Shown here one piece after another: positions 1-9,434 of a stretch of DNA of 29,010 nt; within the stretch, counting starts at the first letter, position 1, and each line of letters begins with the position of its first letter. Both the position numbers and the translations under genes were made by a program. The stretch is from Proteromonas lacertae (Eukaryota; Sar; Bigyra; Opalinata; Proteromonadidae): positions 1-29,010 of the forward strand of contig NGBS01000376.1 of assembly GCA_002245135.1 (NCBI GenBank). The letters run 5' to 3'. The notes beneath the pieces are model-generated. The model saw only the letters and a program-made list of their open reading frames with translations. It made no database searches and was not told the DNA's origin.

Positions 1-838
1 GAAAAAACAATAGTTTATATATATATACTCTAACATCTGATAATGTTTTCTGAGACTTTTTATAATCAGCTAATAGGTCATTATAACTTGTCTTTAATTC
101 TTCATATTTTGATTTTAATTTATTATATTGTTCATCTGATTTTGATGATGATGATGGTATAGTTGGAGGTAAAGGAGGTGGTATTGTTGAATTATTATTA
201 TTATTATTATTATTATCAGGGTTACTAGCTACGGATGAACGACGACGATTGCTTTTGGGTGAGGTATTTCCAATGGATAATAGACGTTTGATAATTGTTT
301 GTTATTCTCTTTCAATTTCTATTTTATATAATATTATTATTTTAATACTTTTAATTGTCTTTTTACATTTTCTTGATCTTCTATTCTGGTTGTTAGATTA
401 AGTACTTGTTGTTCAGTCTTCTTTAATCTGTGCCTCATTTCATTATATTCTATTATCAATGCTTTATATTGGGAATTAATTCTCTCAACTATTATAATGA
501 TAATTAGTTGTTATACTCTATCTTCTGATTGTTTTAATAAAAATTTATCTTCTTTATTCTCCATCTATTCATAATAACATATCATATATTCATACACCTC
601 CTCGATTGTTCTTATACCACCAATCCATTAGTATATCCAATTCTAGCTCTTTAGGTACACTTGCTGTGGTAAAATAAAAATAAATTATTAATACATCCAG
701 GAGCTATAGACTTTAAAAATTTCAAAAAAGTGTCATGTTCTTTTATATGCTGCCTTTGTAGATCTAAATGATAATCGATATGATTTTACTTTGATATTTC
801 TTATTTGCTGCAGCATTGGGGGAAAAGGGCTCATCCAT
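1..838 (-). CDS. coiled-coil protein, partial (3' end off window)
   Basis: I do not recognise this gene. Reading the minus strand from the ATG at 838, exons beginning MDEPFSPNAAANKKYQ join through GT..AG introns of about 26-33 nt and run off the left edge. The N-terminal part (…FLKFLKSIAPG…ELDILMDWWYKNN) looks globular. After it come heptad-like stretches (…YKALIIEYNEMRHRLKK…, …YNKLKSKYEELKTSYNDLL…) separated by an Asn run and a Pro/Ser linker, as in a cytoskeletal or tethering coiled-coil protein. Near 285-292 the frame moves by one base at a short A run (QLSK/RLLSIGN), probably a consensus indel. The gene is divergent from the palmitoyltransferase gene, 315 bp away. Function unknown. Confidence 0.6.
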
Positions 839-1153
839 TTTTAAAATGAAATTCTAATTGTACTAAAAAATATAGTCGTTTTTATTTTTTAATCCAAAAT
901 GGTTAATAACGATAGAATATCACAATATTAAATCCTATTTAATAGAATTTAGTATGAGTATGTTGAAATAATCAACAATTCAAAAAAGGTTGATCATATT
1001 GCATTTTATTTTTTGCTTTATTTTAAGATTTTAAATTGTTGATTGATACAATATTAATTTTTTGAAGGAATTTATAATCATCATCATGTTAGAACAATCT
1101 TTCAAAAATATGTCCGTTTCATTCAGAATTAAAAATATTGTTTTAAAAATATC
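839..1153. promoter_or_regulatory. divergent intergenic region, nothing recognised
   Basis: This 315-bp AT-rich gap separates two divergent start codons (838 minus, 1154 plus) and should hold both promoters. I see no further gene, RNA or clear repeat in it. AATCAACAATTC near 968 and AATTGTTGATTG near 1033 are inverted relative to one another; their meaning is unknown. Confidence 0.4.
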
Positions 1154-1921
1154 ATGGCTGTATGAGCATATAAATATAATGTTTATAGATCACTGCGACG
1201 AAAAGGAGGACTAATGGGTTTCAAGACCCTTTGCATCCCTATCAAGTGACTACATGGATTTTAGGTCCAATTTGTTATATTATTGCCGTTATAGAAGTGT
1301 TATATTTATATCCACTTGGTTTTCAAGTACCATATATAATATTTTTATCTATTTTTACCGTTTTATCAATAATATTTGTCATTTATACTACCGCATATAA
1401 TCCAGAGTTTAAAGAGTCATACGTAAGTCCAACAGATTTAGAAAGATCGTGTTATATATGTAAGATGCAGATAGATCAATCAACAAGGCATTGTACAAAG
1501 TGTAATAAATGTGTATATGGATTTGATCACCATTGCATATGGTTAAACAATTGTGTAGGAAAGAAGAATTATTCTCCATTCATAATTGCTTTATTTTCAG
1601 CTACATTAATGGTGTTTTTTGAACTTGTAGTTGGAATTGTCACATTTATTCTTTACTTTGCACAGAAGAAGAAATTTGAAGATAATTGTATATATATATA
1701 TATATATTAAAATATATTATAGTAAGTGATTTATTTGGTTGTAAAAAATACAATGACGAAGAGAATATGTGTAAAACTGCCAAACTACCAGGTTATGGTT
1801 TAATCATTATTGATGCATTCTATGTAGTGTTATTGATAATATTATTCTATTACCTCATTGATTTAGTCATTTTCATATCAAATTAATGCACAGAGGAATT
1901 ACAACTTATCAATATATTGTA

Positions 1922-1953
<32 letters not shown>

Positions 1954-2518
1954 CAGAAATTACAACCTCACCACAACCAACTTCATTAGAAGAACCAACA
2001 ATAATACCACCACCAACATTTAGATAATAATAATATGAAAACAGAGAAGGAGGAGGAGTAGGTGAAATTCAATTGACAGTAATTACAAATGATAATAATG
2101 CAACTGCAATAACAACAATAATAATCGTTATAAATCACCTCCACCAAAATTACATCAACAACATGAATCTGGTTCGTATAGTTCATCCTCTTCATTTAGT
2201 TCAAATAATTCGCCAATGCCTTTACAGAAAGTAACACCTACACAACCTCCACTTCATCCACAAACACAGATCAAAGTGAAAAACAGAAAGAATTATCTGA
2301 AGAAGCATATAAACCTAAAGAATTTACTGTGACGAAAATGTCGAATGATGGAAATGCTAGAACTACACGCCTTCTAAGTTGAAATAGATTTTGAGAATAG
2401 AAATAATGGAAATGAGAATAGTATTAGTAGTAGTGGAGGAGGTGATGTAGTTGCTCATGTTATTACTGTTGCAAGTAAAGAAACAGCCATTCCAGAAAAT
2501 TCAGATTCAGACAAATAG
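1154..2518 (+). CDS. DHHC palmitoyltransferase (ZDHHC1/ZDHHC11-like)
   Basis: Predicted integral-membrane protein S-acyltransferase that palmitoylates cysteines of target proteins at endomembranes. A two-codon first exon (ATG GCT, 1154-1159) joins through a 29-nt intron (1160-1188) to an exon encoding RRTNGFQDPLHPYQ, the usual lead-in to TM1 in this subfamily. TM1 and TM2 follow, then the cysteine-rich domain (CYICKMQIDQSTRHCTKC) and the catalytic DHHC in GFDHHCIWLNNCVG, then TM3. A second intron (1688-1722) precedes TM4. After TM4 the frame shifts by one base at about 1867, where the conserved HFHIKLMHRGITTYQYI begins in another frame. The Q/S/T-rich tail then moves between frames, beginning at a (CAA)n run, and the last reading frame closes with TAG at 2516-2518. 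The catalytic core is intact; the breaks look like indels in low-complexity sequence. Confidence 0.85.
1925..1951. repeat. (CAA)9 microsatellite in DHHC tail
   Basis: A pure CAA trinucleotide run encodes a Gln tract just after the conserved TTYQYIVK of the palmitoyltransferase. Downstream coding continues best in another frame, so slippage or miscalled length here is likely. Confidence 0.85.
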
Positions 2519-2680
2519 AGCGATAAATTATTTCATGACTAAATGTGTATATTTTATTTATTCTGAATTAATATTTTTCTTGATTAAATTGATTTATTGG
2601 GTGAGAAAAAAAGAATTTTAATTTTCTGGTGTATTTATTGAAAATTTTCATTCAGTTTCATTCTTTTTTCTTCTTATTTA

Positions 2681-2930
2681 ATGGAACAACTACAGAAAAG
2701 AATATGTTCAAGCATATTTGAAAGTGGCAGAGACTTTAGAAGAAGATGATGACTTTGATGAATTTGAAGTTGATGGTATAGTTTTTGTTTACATATTGTT
2801 GTAAATAGAATGGGAGGATGATAGTGCTGCTATTGATGATTCCAGACGTTGGAAGAATAATTGGGAAGATGAAGATGTAGAAGATGACTTTATTACTCAA
2901 TTAAGAAAAGAAATACAAGCCCCACATTAA
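2681..2930 (+). CDS. SEM1: DSS1/Sem1, 26S proteasome lid small acidic subunit
   Basis: DSS1/Sem1 is a small disordered acidic protein of the 19S proteasome lid that also serves TREX-2 and BRCA2-type complexes. The conserved signature is clear: LEEDDDFDEFEVD, a GT..AG intron (about 2780-2812), then EWEDDS…RRWKNNWEDEDVEDDF and the amphipathic end ITQLRKEIQ, with TAA at 2928-2930. Both hydrophobic/acidic ubiquitin-binding stretches of the family (FDEFEVDEW and WEDEDVEDDF) are present. The 5' end is uncertain. The ATG at 2681 lies in another frame from LEEDDD; either a base is missing, or a 16-nt segment (GTGGCAG…TTTAG) is spliced out, which would be shorter than any other intron here. Confidence 0.85.
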
Positions 2931-3051
2931 TTCCATTTTTCCTTTTATTAACTGTGCCTTGGGAATTGTATAGAACCAACATAAGACTGTTGTTTCATAA
3001 TTATGGTGTAACTAAGCCAAAACAGGAAATAAAATCTAAACAAACAATTTT

Positions 3052-4956
3052 TTAAAAACTACTAACTGTAATATCTATTTTAGGAAAAGCATTGATATAT
3101 ATTGAACTACATTTCATTGTATTTGGAATCTTTAATACTCTCAGAGACTTCACTTGCTGCAATAATCGTACAATATTGCAGAACACTTTCCAACTAAATT
3201 TGTACCGAATAGATTTAATACCTTTAACCTTTTCATGTTTAACAATTGTTGTTTTAAAAACTGAAATTCTTTTTCACTTAGGATATTGTATTGAAATGTA
3301 AATATGTTAAGATGTTTGATTGTTGGTAATGAAGTGAAGAGAGTAAAACATTGATTCTTTGTTAATGAATTATCTATAAAAAATATTAAATACAAATGAA
3401 TGACTAAATACTTTCAAATTCCAGTTCATTTAAACTACACAACTGTGATAGAGTGTTACTTAAAGCTGTAATACTCTCATTTGTAAAACAAAATTTCCTT
3501 ATTGAAAGAATCTCAAGTTCTTCCAAACATGTCATACTGTTGAATAATGTTAAACAACTATCATCATCTATTTTACTATCATACAAATACAGTTTTGAAA
3601 GTGTATCTATCCTATTGAAATTATTAGTAAGGATTGTTATTTCATTTGGATTTAATTCTATTTCTATTTAATTTTAGTAATAATAATAATTAATAATAAA
3701 TATACCTTTAATAAACATGTTAAATTCTTCCATACATAAAATACCATACAGTTTATTCATAATCCTGCTATATTCAGAAACATCTGAGAATGGACTTTCT
3801 AAAAACTGTTTAAAGTAATTATTAATTTCTGAAACAATCTTTTTGTTATTACTAAACCACACTATATTAACTAAAGTAAAAAACAACGATAAACTATTCT
3901 GTATTAAAATATTCTTTAATAAAAGATGAAGTGATGTATCTATTGGATATATTATAATAGAAATATACAATCATTTCTATTATCACAATCGTATATTATC
4001 TTATCAATTTCTACACAATTATTATCTATCATTAACTGATCCATCTCTTTAGATGTTGGATTTATTTGATCTTCTTCTGTCATATCAGATTTATCAATTC
4101 CTATTAAAACAATTAATAGAACTTATAAATACTTTTTAATGATGAAATAACTTCATCAACTGTCATTCTGTCATTTGGATTTACAGATAATAATTTTTCA
4201 ATAATCTCTTTATAATTTCTGATAGCTACAAATTCTATGTATTCTCCTGATAATATCAGACACTGTAAATCATATAGTGACTTAGCTTTAAATGGTAATT
4301 GTGATTTTAATAAGAAATAAAAAATACATCCAACTGACCAAATATCAGTCTTTATATCTATCTCTTTATTCATTATTTGTTCTGGACTTTGAAATTGATA
4401 ATACTCTTTATTGTAATAATCTTTCAGTTTGATATTATTAATACCATAATCTGATATTGCACATGTTCCATCTTCATTTAACAACACATTTTCTAACTTC
4501 AAATTACCATGAAGTGTATTACAACTATTTAAACATTTTATACCTTCACAAATATCTAAAATTATTTTTACTTTATCTAATAAACTCATTGCATTATTTT
4601 TTTGAGTATAATAAGCAAGAGATTTGCTATATAAATCCATAATGTGAAATAGTGAGGTAATCTCTTTAGGAAATATTATTGTTGAGTAAATATGACAGAT
4701 ATTTGGATGATGCAATGTGTTCACTAGTTTGATTGTTTGAAAATATATAAACAGTGATTCTTTTTCAGAATTGCATTTAATTACTTTTAAAACATCTCTC
4801 CTTCTTTTCTCTTGGTTTTTCACTGTAATAACAGTTGTACATTTATCAACATAGATAGTATTACAAATCTACAACAACATATAATATTAATAATACTGTA
4901 TAATGATAGTTTAGTTCATTCTTTTTCAAAATTTCTACTATTTCTGGTATCAACAT
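3052..4956 (-). CDS. pseudokinase-LRR (RNI-type) protein
   Basis: This reads on the minus strand from MLIPEIVEILKKNELNYHY (ATG at 4956), through a 28-nt intron, into a protein kinase fold. The β3 lysine is present (DVLKVIKC). The catalytic loop is HGNLKLENVLL, so HRD is replaced by HGN, and the magnesium loop is SDYG. Then come SPEQ in place of APE, and DIWSVGCIFYFLL. This suggests a catalytically impaired kinase used as a scaffold or switch. Further short introns lead to a linker and leucine-rich repeats of the ribonuclease-inhibitor type (LSKLYLYDSKIDDDSCLTLF, LEELEILSIRKFCF, IKHLNIF, LKVLNLFGTNL, LRVLKIPNT). The stop is at 3052-3054. Near 3150 the last repeat changes frame by one base, or a 38-nt intron is present. 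A related fragment lies at 12145-13413. Target unknown. Confidence 0.75.
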
Positions 4957-4993
4957 ACCTATATATAAATGTAATTACAAAAATGTAAGAACA

Positions 4994-5015
4994 GGCTTGA
5001 ATAAGTAATCAAGCC
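4994..5015. promoter_or_regulatory. 7-bp inverted repeat in divergent promoter
   Basis: GGCTTGA and TCAAGCC form a perfect 7-bp palindrome with an 8-nt loop in the 99-bp gap between the pseudokinase-LRR and Sec6 starts. TCAAG-type words also occur in other 5' flanks here (near 8355, 9294 and 11323), so this may be a transcription-factor site. That is inference only. Confidence 0.3.
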
Positions 5016-5055
5016 TTTTGAAAAGATTTTTTAATAAAAATTTCATATACAGAAG

Positions 5056-7984
5056 ATGTATTCATCTAATCATTATTTTTTAGGGGAAAACATGTATGTG
5101 AACTATGTGATATGACATTTAACTCGAAGAAAGAGTTCGACGCTCACCAAATCTCTTTATTGCATCAAGGTACAATCGATGCTGTTGAAGAAATGAAAAA
5201 GAAATTTAGAAGTCCTCAAGATTTTGATAAAATCCCTACACTGAAAGATAGTACTTTTAGTTGTTGATATACTTTTAGGATACTCTGCAGCGTTTGCCGC
5301 TTTAGAAACGCAATTAAGCACAGCTACACAACAGCAACTAGATGAATTACAGAAAGAATTGAATGTATTTTTATGAATTTCTAAAAATTAGTCATTACAA
5401 AATATATATGATGAAGTTGCAGATATAAAGACACGTATATGTTCGATAGATGAATTATCAGAAAAGACCAAAAATAGTTTTTCACAGTATAAATTAATTA
5501 ATTCTAATATTAATTCTAGTTACAATCATATTCGTCAAATCACCACTTGTAGAAGAAATCTTCGTGTAACTTTAGAACAAATTGACTTCTTCAATCAAGT
5601 ACCTCAACGATGTAATGAATTACATGAATTATTACTCGACAATTACAGAACATTGAAGGAAGTATATACAGAATGGAAACAACTACTATCCTGGAAAACA
5701 GATGTATTACGTGAATTAGCAGTACAAGCTGAAGAAATACGAAATAGCAGTGCATCTCAGAAACAGAAGCAAAAAGCAGCTGAAAATCAAGAAGCTATAA
5801 AATCAACGTTAGCAGACAAATTTCAACTGATGGAAGCGTTAGGAGAAGTAATTAAAGCTAGATTATGGGAACACATACAGAGATGCTTTGAGATGTCAGA
5901 ATTAGATCCATCATCATTAGTAAAAGCATTAGAAATAATAGAAAGAAGAGATATTGGAATAGAGAAGAAAATTAAAAGATTAGTATAATTCATTATTGTT
6001 ATGTATTGAAAAATAGAAGAATCAAGCTAAAGCTCGAGGTGAAGATCCAGAGGATATAATGCTAGATCCCTCAGAAACTACATCCTGGAGAGAACAATGT
6101 AAATCAATCTTAAAACAAACAGTAAAAAGAAGAATAGAAAGATTATTTGGTAATGAAGAGTGTATAAAGAACGATGTTAGTGGATTATTAAAGGCAGGGA
6201 ATGTAATGGTATCTGATTTAGAACATGTACATGAATTTGTAGTTCCTTGTTTCCCACCACAGTATATAATATATTTATATATATAAATAATTGTTTTTAT
6301 TTTTATTTTTGTTTTCATTATTACATTTTTATTCTAAATATATTTTAATTTTTTTATATATAATATTATATAGTTATGATGTAATGAATCTTTTCCTAAA
6401 ACAATACAAAGAAGCTGTTCTCTTCTACATTGCTCCATTATTCAGTATCAATACACTCGATCAAGGGCAAGTATTACAATGTGTAGAATGGCTAGACTCT
6501 TTCAAAGAAGAATTAACCAATTACAACGCAGAAGGTTATTTCACAGAATTCTATGCATTTAGGACACAATTAATGGCAAGATATAGTGATGCAGTTTCTG
6601 AACAAATGACATTATGGATTGCTAATATCTACAATCGATATGATGATCCAATACTCAATGAATTTAATAATTATGTAACACCCAAACCAGAAGATACCTT
6701 TGCCATATTATCCAATCAAATTGAAGTAGTAAATGAAAGATTACATGGACAATCGTTATTGACAGTAGTTCAAGCCTGCATGCAAGTATTTGCACCATTT
6801 CAACATCATATAATTGAAGAATTAAAGAGAAATCCAACAGATTATTTGGAAGAATTATGTGCAACAGTAAATGATGCATTTAGTCTACAAGAAAAGTTTG
6901 AAGACATTCCATACAATATACCTGATTTGAATGAGAAAGATATGTTAGAAATGAGTAATGCAGTAAGTGATGTAGTAGCTGAATATGTTAAAGTTGGACA
7001 ATATGCTTCAGATTTGTTGGTTAATTTGATTATGTCCGATATTCAACCACATTTAGATGAGAATCTATTCCAACAACAGTGGATGGAGAATGCAGTTGAT
7101 CCTTTAGGTAATGCTGTTGAAACTATTAATGATTATTTAGTAGATTTACAGGAGTGGATTAGTTGTCCATATTATGTTGGTTATATTATAAAAGAATGCT
7201 TTTTAAAATTGGTATATATATTATTATTATTATTTAATAGATTGCTGGTTATTTCTCTATATTTAAAAAATGTAAAGGTTGGCATGATAATGAAATAGAT
7301 ACAGTAGTAGAACGTATTGTAGATGATCAAAATACAATCAGAGATTATTTCTCCAGTAATGAGATTATTCCACTCTTCAAAATGTCTGGTTGTCAAATTA
7401 GAACAGTTGAACAAATCGATGATCAGTTATATTTAACAGAAGAATTAAAGAATTGGTTATTCCAACAACAAGAAGCATTTATTGAAGGTGATCCACCAAC
7501 AGTATCTGAATATGTGCAAGAAACTTTGTATAAATTTGGACAAACATCTTATGCTGGTCCTGAATGTATAAAAGCATTAGTGACTTGTAGATTAGGTATT
7601 ATTATATATTATTATTTTAATATAGATTTATTACAACCAATAAAGAATGAATTAAATAATTACTGTAAAGAACAATATGCTGTAAGTTCAACTCCAAAAG
7701 TGAGTGAAGCAATCAAAAAGAAGTTTGATAATATTAAAGAAAGAACAGCAGCTGTATTTAAGAAGAATATAATTGGTGAAAGTAGTGATGCTAATGCTTC
7801 TTTACCATCATCATCACCTTCTCCTCCACCATTAGAATCAAAAATGAAATCGTTTATGCATGGAATTAAGTCTAATTTTAGTAATGAAAATGATTCAGCT
7901 GATCCTGCTAATATTGGTAGTATGAGTTCCTCGTTTAATGCTTCCATTAGAGCAATAAAATCTAAGTTTGGAAGTACAGAATAA
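5056..7984 (+). CDS. SEC6: exocyst subunit Sec6/EXOC3 with N-terminal C2H2 finger
   Basis: Sec6 is a core rod subunit of the exocyst, the complex that tethers secretory vesicles to the plasma membrane. Helical Sec6 homology starts at AVEEMKKKFRSPQDFDKI and includes LVKALEIIERRDIGIEKKI, WREQCKSILKQTVKRRIE, VVPCFPP/HYDVMNLFLKQY and IAGYFSIFKK, ending in an extra Ser/Pro-rich tail. I place introns at 5058-5083, 5251-5278, 5365-5391, 5983-6016, 6262-6373, 7212-7240 and 7596-7625, all GT..AG and phase-consistent. Unusually, the frame opens upstream with a C2H2 finger (CELCDMTFNSKKEFDAHQIS, C-x2-C-x12-H-x5-H) and runs straight into Sec6. The proposed start codon is split: AT at 5056-5057 and G at 5084. 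The finger could instead come from a longer upstream exon. The Sec6 call is firm; the N terminus is tentative. Confidence 0.9.
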
Positions 7985-8121
7985 CGTATTTTGTATATTT
8001 TGTATTGTTTTTATGTATATGTATTTTTTAAATCTAAACAAAACAAATAATCATTGCTAGAGAATTATTCTAATATAAAATTTATGTTCTGTATTCTTTC
8101 TATAGAATATATCTCAATAAT

Positions 8122-8332
8122 CTAATATACAGTGTTCTTTCTACCATACCATACTGCAGGTAAGCATATTGCAGCTATTCCAATTGCGCATACAACTGTA
8201 TTTCTTCTCCAAGCTGGATTTCTTGCCCACCATCCTCCTGCTGGAGACCAAACATACTTTGGATAGTTAAACTTCTAATATATTATATATAAACATGTAT
8301 AGTGTATTTTATTATACTCTTCCTCCTGACAT
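8122..8332 (-). CDS. 55-residue single-TM protein with WSPAGGWW motif
   Basis: Two exons joined by a 43-nt intron (8275-8317) encode a 55-residue protein: MSGGR, then KFNYPKYVWSPAGGWWARNP, AWRRNT and one hydrophobic segment (VVCAIGIAAICLPAVWYG), ending in a short basic tail, TAG at 8122-8124. The aromatic/PAGGWW…NP.W+RNT layout before a single membrane helix recalls small inner-mitochondrial-membrane proteins reported with respiratory complex I in fungi and other eukaryotes. I recall that resemblance rather than having tested it. The gene sits divergently 82 bp from the W-repeat gene at 8415 and tail-to-tail with Sec6. The clean splice and intact frame make it a convincing short gene. Confidence 0.7.
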
Positions 8333-8414
8333 TTTTAGAAAAAAGATAGAATAGAATCAAGCCAAAAGTTTGATTGATAGAAATTACATAAAAAACTACA
8401 AAATAAATATTAGA

Positions 8415-9221
8415 ATGTCTGACTTTGAGATTATTAAATCATTACTTTTAGGTAATGGAGAAGCATGTGATAAGTTAAAAGAAAGTAATGGTCAAGTGTT
8501 AATAAAAAGAGAAACAAAAGAATATTATCATGATAAACAGAATGATATTCTACACATTTATACTGAAACTGTTACAATACCAACAACAATACCACTACCT
8601 CCTTCTATTACGTCAACAGCATCTACTAAGACAATTCCATTACCTTCTTCAACAAACACCAGAAAAATACCTATTTATCAAAGAGGAGGTTTACATCCAT
8701 CAAGATGGATTCATGTAACTGATGTTAATATTCCAGATTGTCCTTCACAAGTTCAATCATTATGGTATGAAAGACCAAATGAAGGAAATAGATTATTATC
8801 TGTGAATGGAGAACCACCAGATTATCATCCTACAGGAAGAATTCAAGGAGCAGATGGATTAGATGAATCTATTTTGAATAAAATTGGATATGGAGATTGG
8901 TGGCATAACATTTTAGAACAAGAACGTGTATATGTTCCTGTTTATCAAAGAGGAGGACATCATCCTTCTAAATGGATATATCAAACAACTGCTCCTATTG
9001 ATGCAAGATATAAAGATAAAATTACATGTCTTTATTATGCTCGAAGTAATGAAGGAAATGAGTTATTATCTGTTATTGGAGTACCAAGTGATTATCATTT
9101 GAATGGAAGACAAGTTGAAGGATCATCAGGAATTGACAGAGACTATTTGAATAAGATATCCCAAGGCGGTTGGTGGGGATATCAATCCACAGGAGAAAAT
9201 GGTAATTGCTTAATTATATAG
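8415..9221 (+). CDS. tandem W-repeat protein with relic kinase N-lobe and CaaX end
   Basis: An unbroken 268-residue protein of no family I recognise. Residues 1-40 (MSDFEIIKSLLLGNGEACDK, …VLIKRETKEY) resemble the kinase N-lobe of its neighbour at 9435 around the β3 lysine; the rest of the kinase is absent. A Thr/Pro linker (41-83) follows, then two ~80-residue repeats at about 84-163 and 172-254. Their shared pattern is IPxYQRGGxHPSxWI, an LxYxRxNEGNxLLSVxG core, DYHxxG, then GxDxxxLNKIxxGxWW. The end GNCLII fits a CaaX prenylation box, suggesting membrane attachment. The start at 8415 was chosen as the first ATG; 5' flank sequence TTTGATTGATAG lies just upstream. It looks like an internal-deletion paralog of the kinase gene next door. 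Confidence 0.8.
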   Translation: MSDFEIIKSLLLGNGEACDKLKESNGQVLIKRETKEYYHDKQNDILHIYTETVTIPTTIPLPPSITSTASTKTIPLPSSTNTRKIPIYQRGGLHPSRWIHVTDVNIPDCPSQVQSLWYERPNEGNRLLSVNGEPPDYHPTGRIQGADGLDESILNKIGYGDWWHNILEQERVYVPVYQRGGHHPSKWIYQTTAPIDARYKDKITCLYYARSNEGNELLSVIGVPSDYHLNGRQVEGSSGIDRDYLNKISQGGWWGYQSTGENGNCLII

Positions 9222-9243
9222 ACATTTCATTCTATATATACTT

Positions 9244-9331
9244 CTTATTATGTTGTAATTGAAAAAAATAAATCAAATAAGTTTGATTACTCTCAAGCAT
9301 TTTGAAATTATTTTTTTGTGATTATGAGAGA
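9244..9331 (+). repeat. 88-bp direct repeat, copy 1 (promoter/start block)
   Basis: Identical over all 88 bp to 11273-11360 by direct reading. It begins CTTATTATGTTGTAATTG and ends TTGTGATTATGAGAGA. It lies 22 bp after the stop of the W-repeat gene. The ATG inside it (9324) corresponds to the start codon of the gene at 14978, but the sequence diverges right after it. Confidence 0.95.
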
Positions 9332-9434
9332 TATTAATACACAATCAAGTATATAAAATACGATAAATGAATTCAAGAACATGTATTAGATTATAATATT
9401 TAAATTCATATAGTTTTGTCTTCTTTCCAGATCA

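Noticed and set aside
2735-2750. 16-nt intron in the DSS1 gene linking the ATG at 2681 to LEEDDDF
   Set aside because: Far shorter than any other intron here, and it would remove the conserved Leu-Glu before EDDDF. A one-base indel explains the frame equally well.
5653-7984. Four separate genes in the Sec6 region
   Set aside because: Phase-consistent short introns join them into one protein, and Sec6 homology runs across the joins (e.g. VVPCFPP/HYDVMNLFLKQY).
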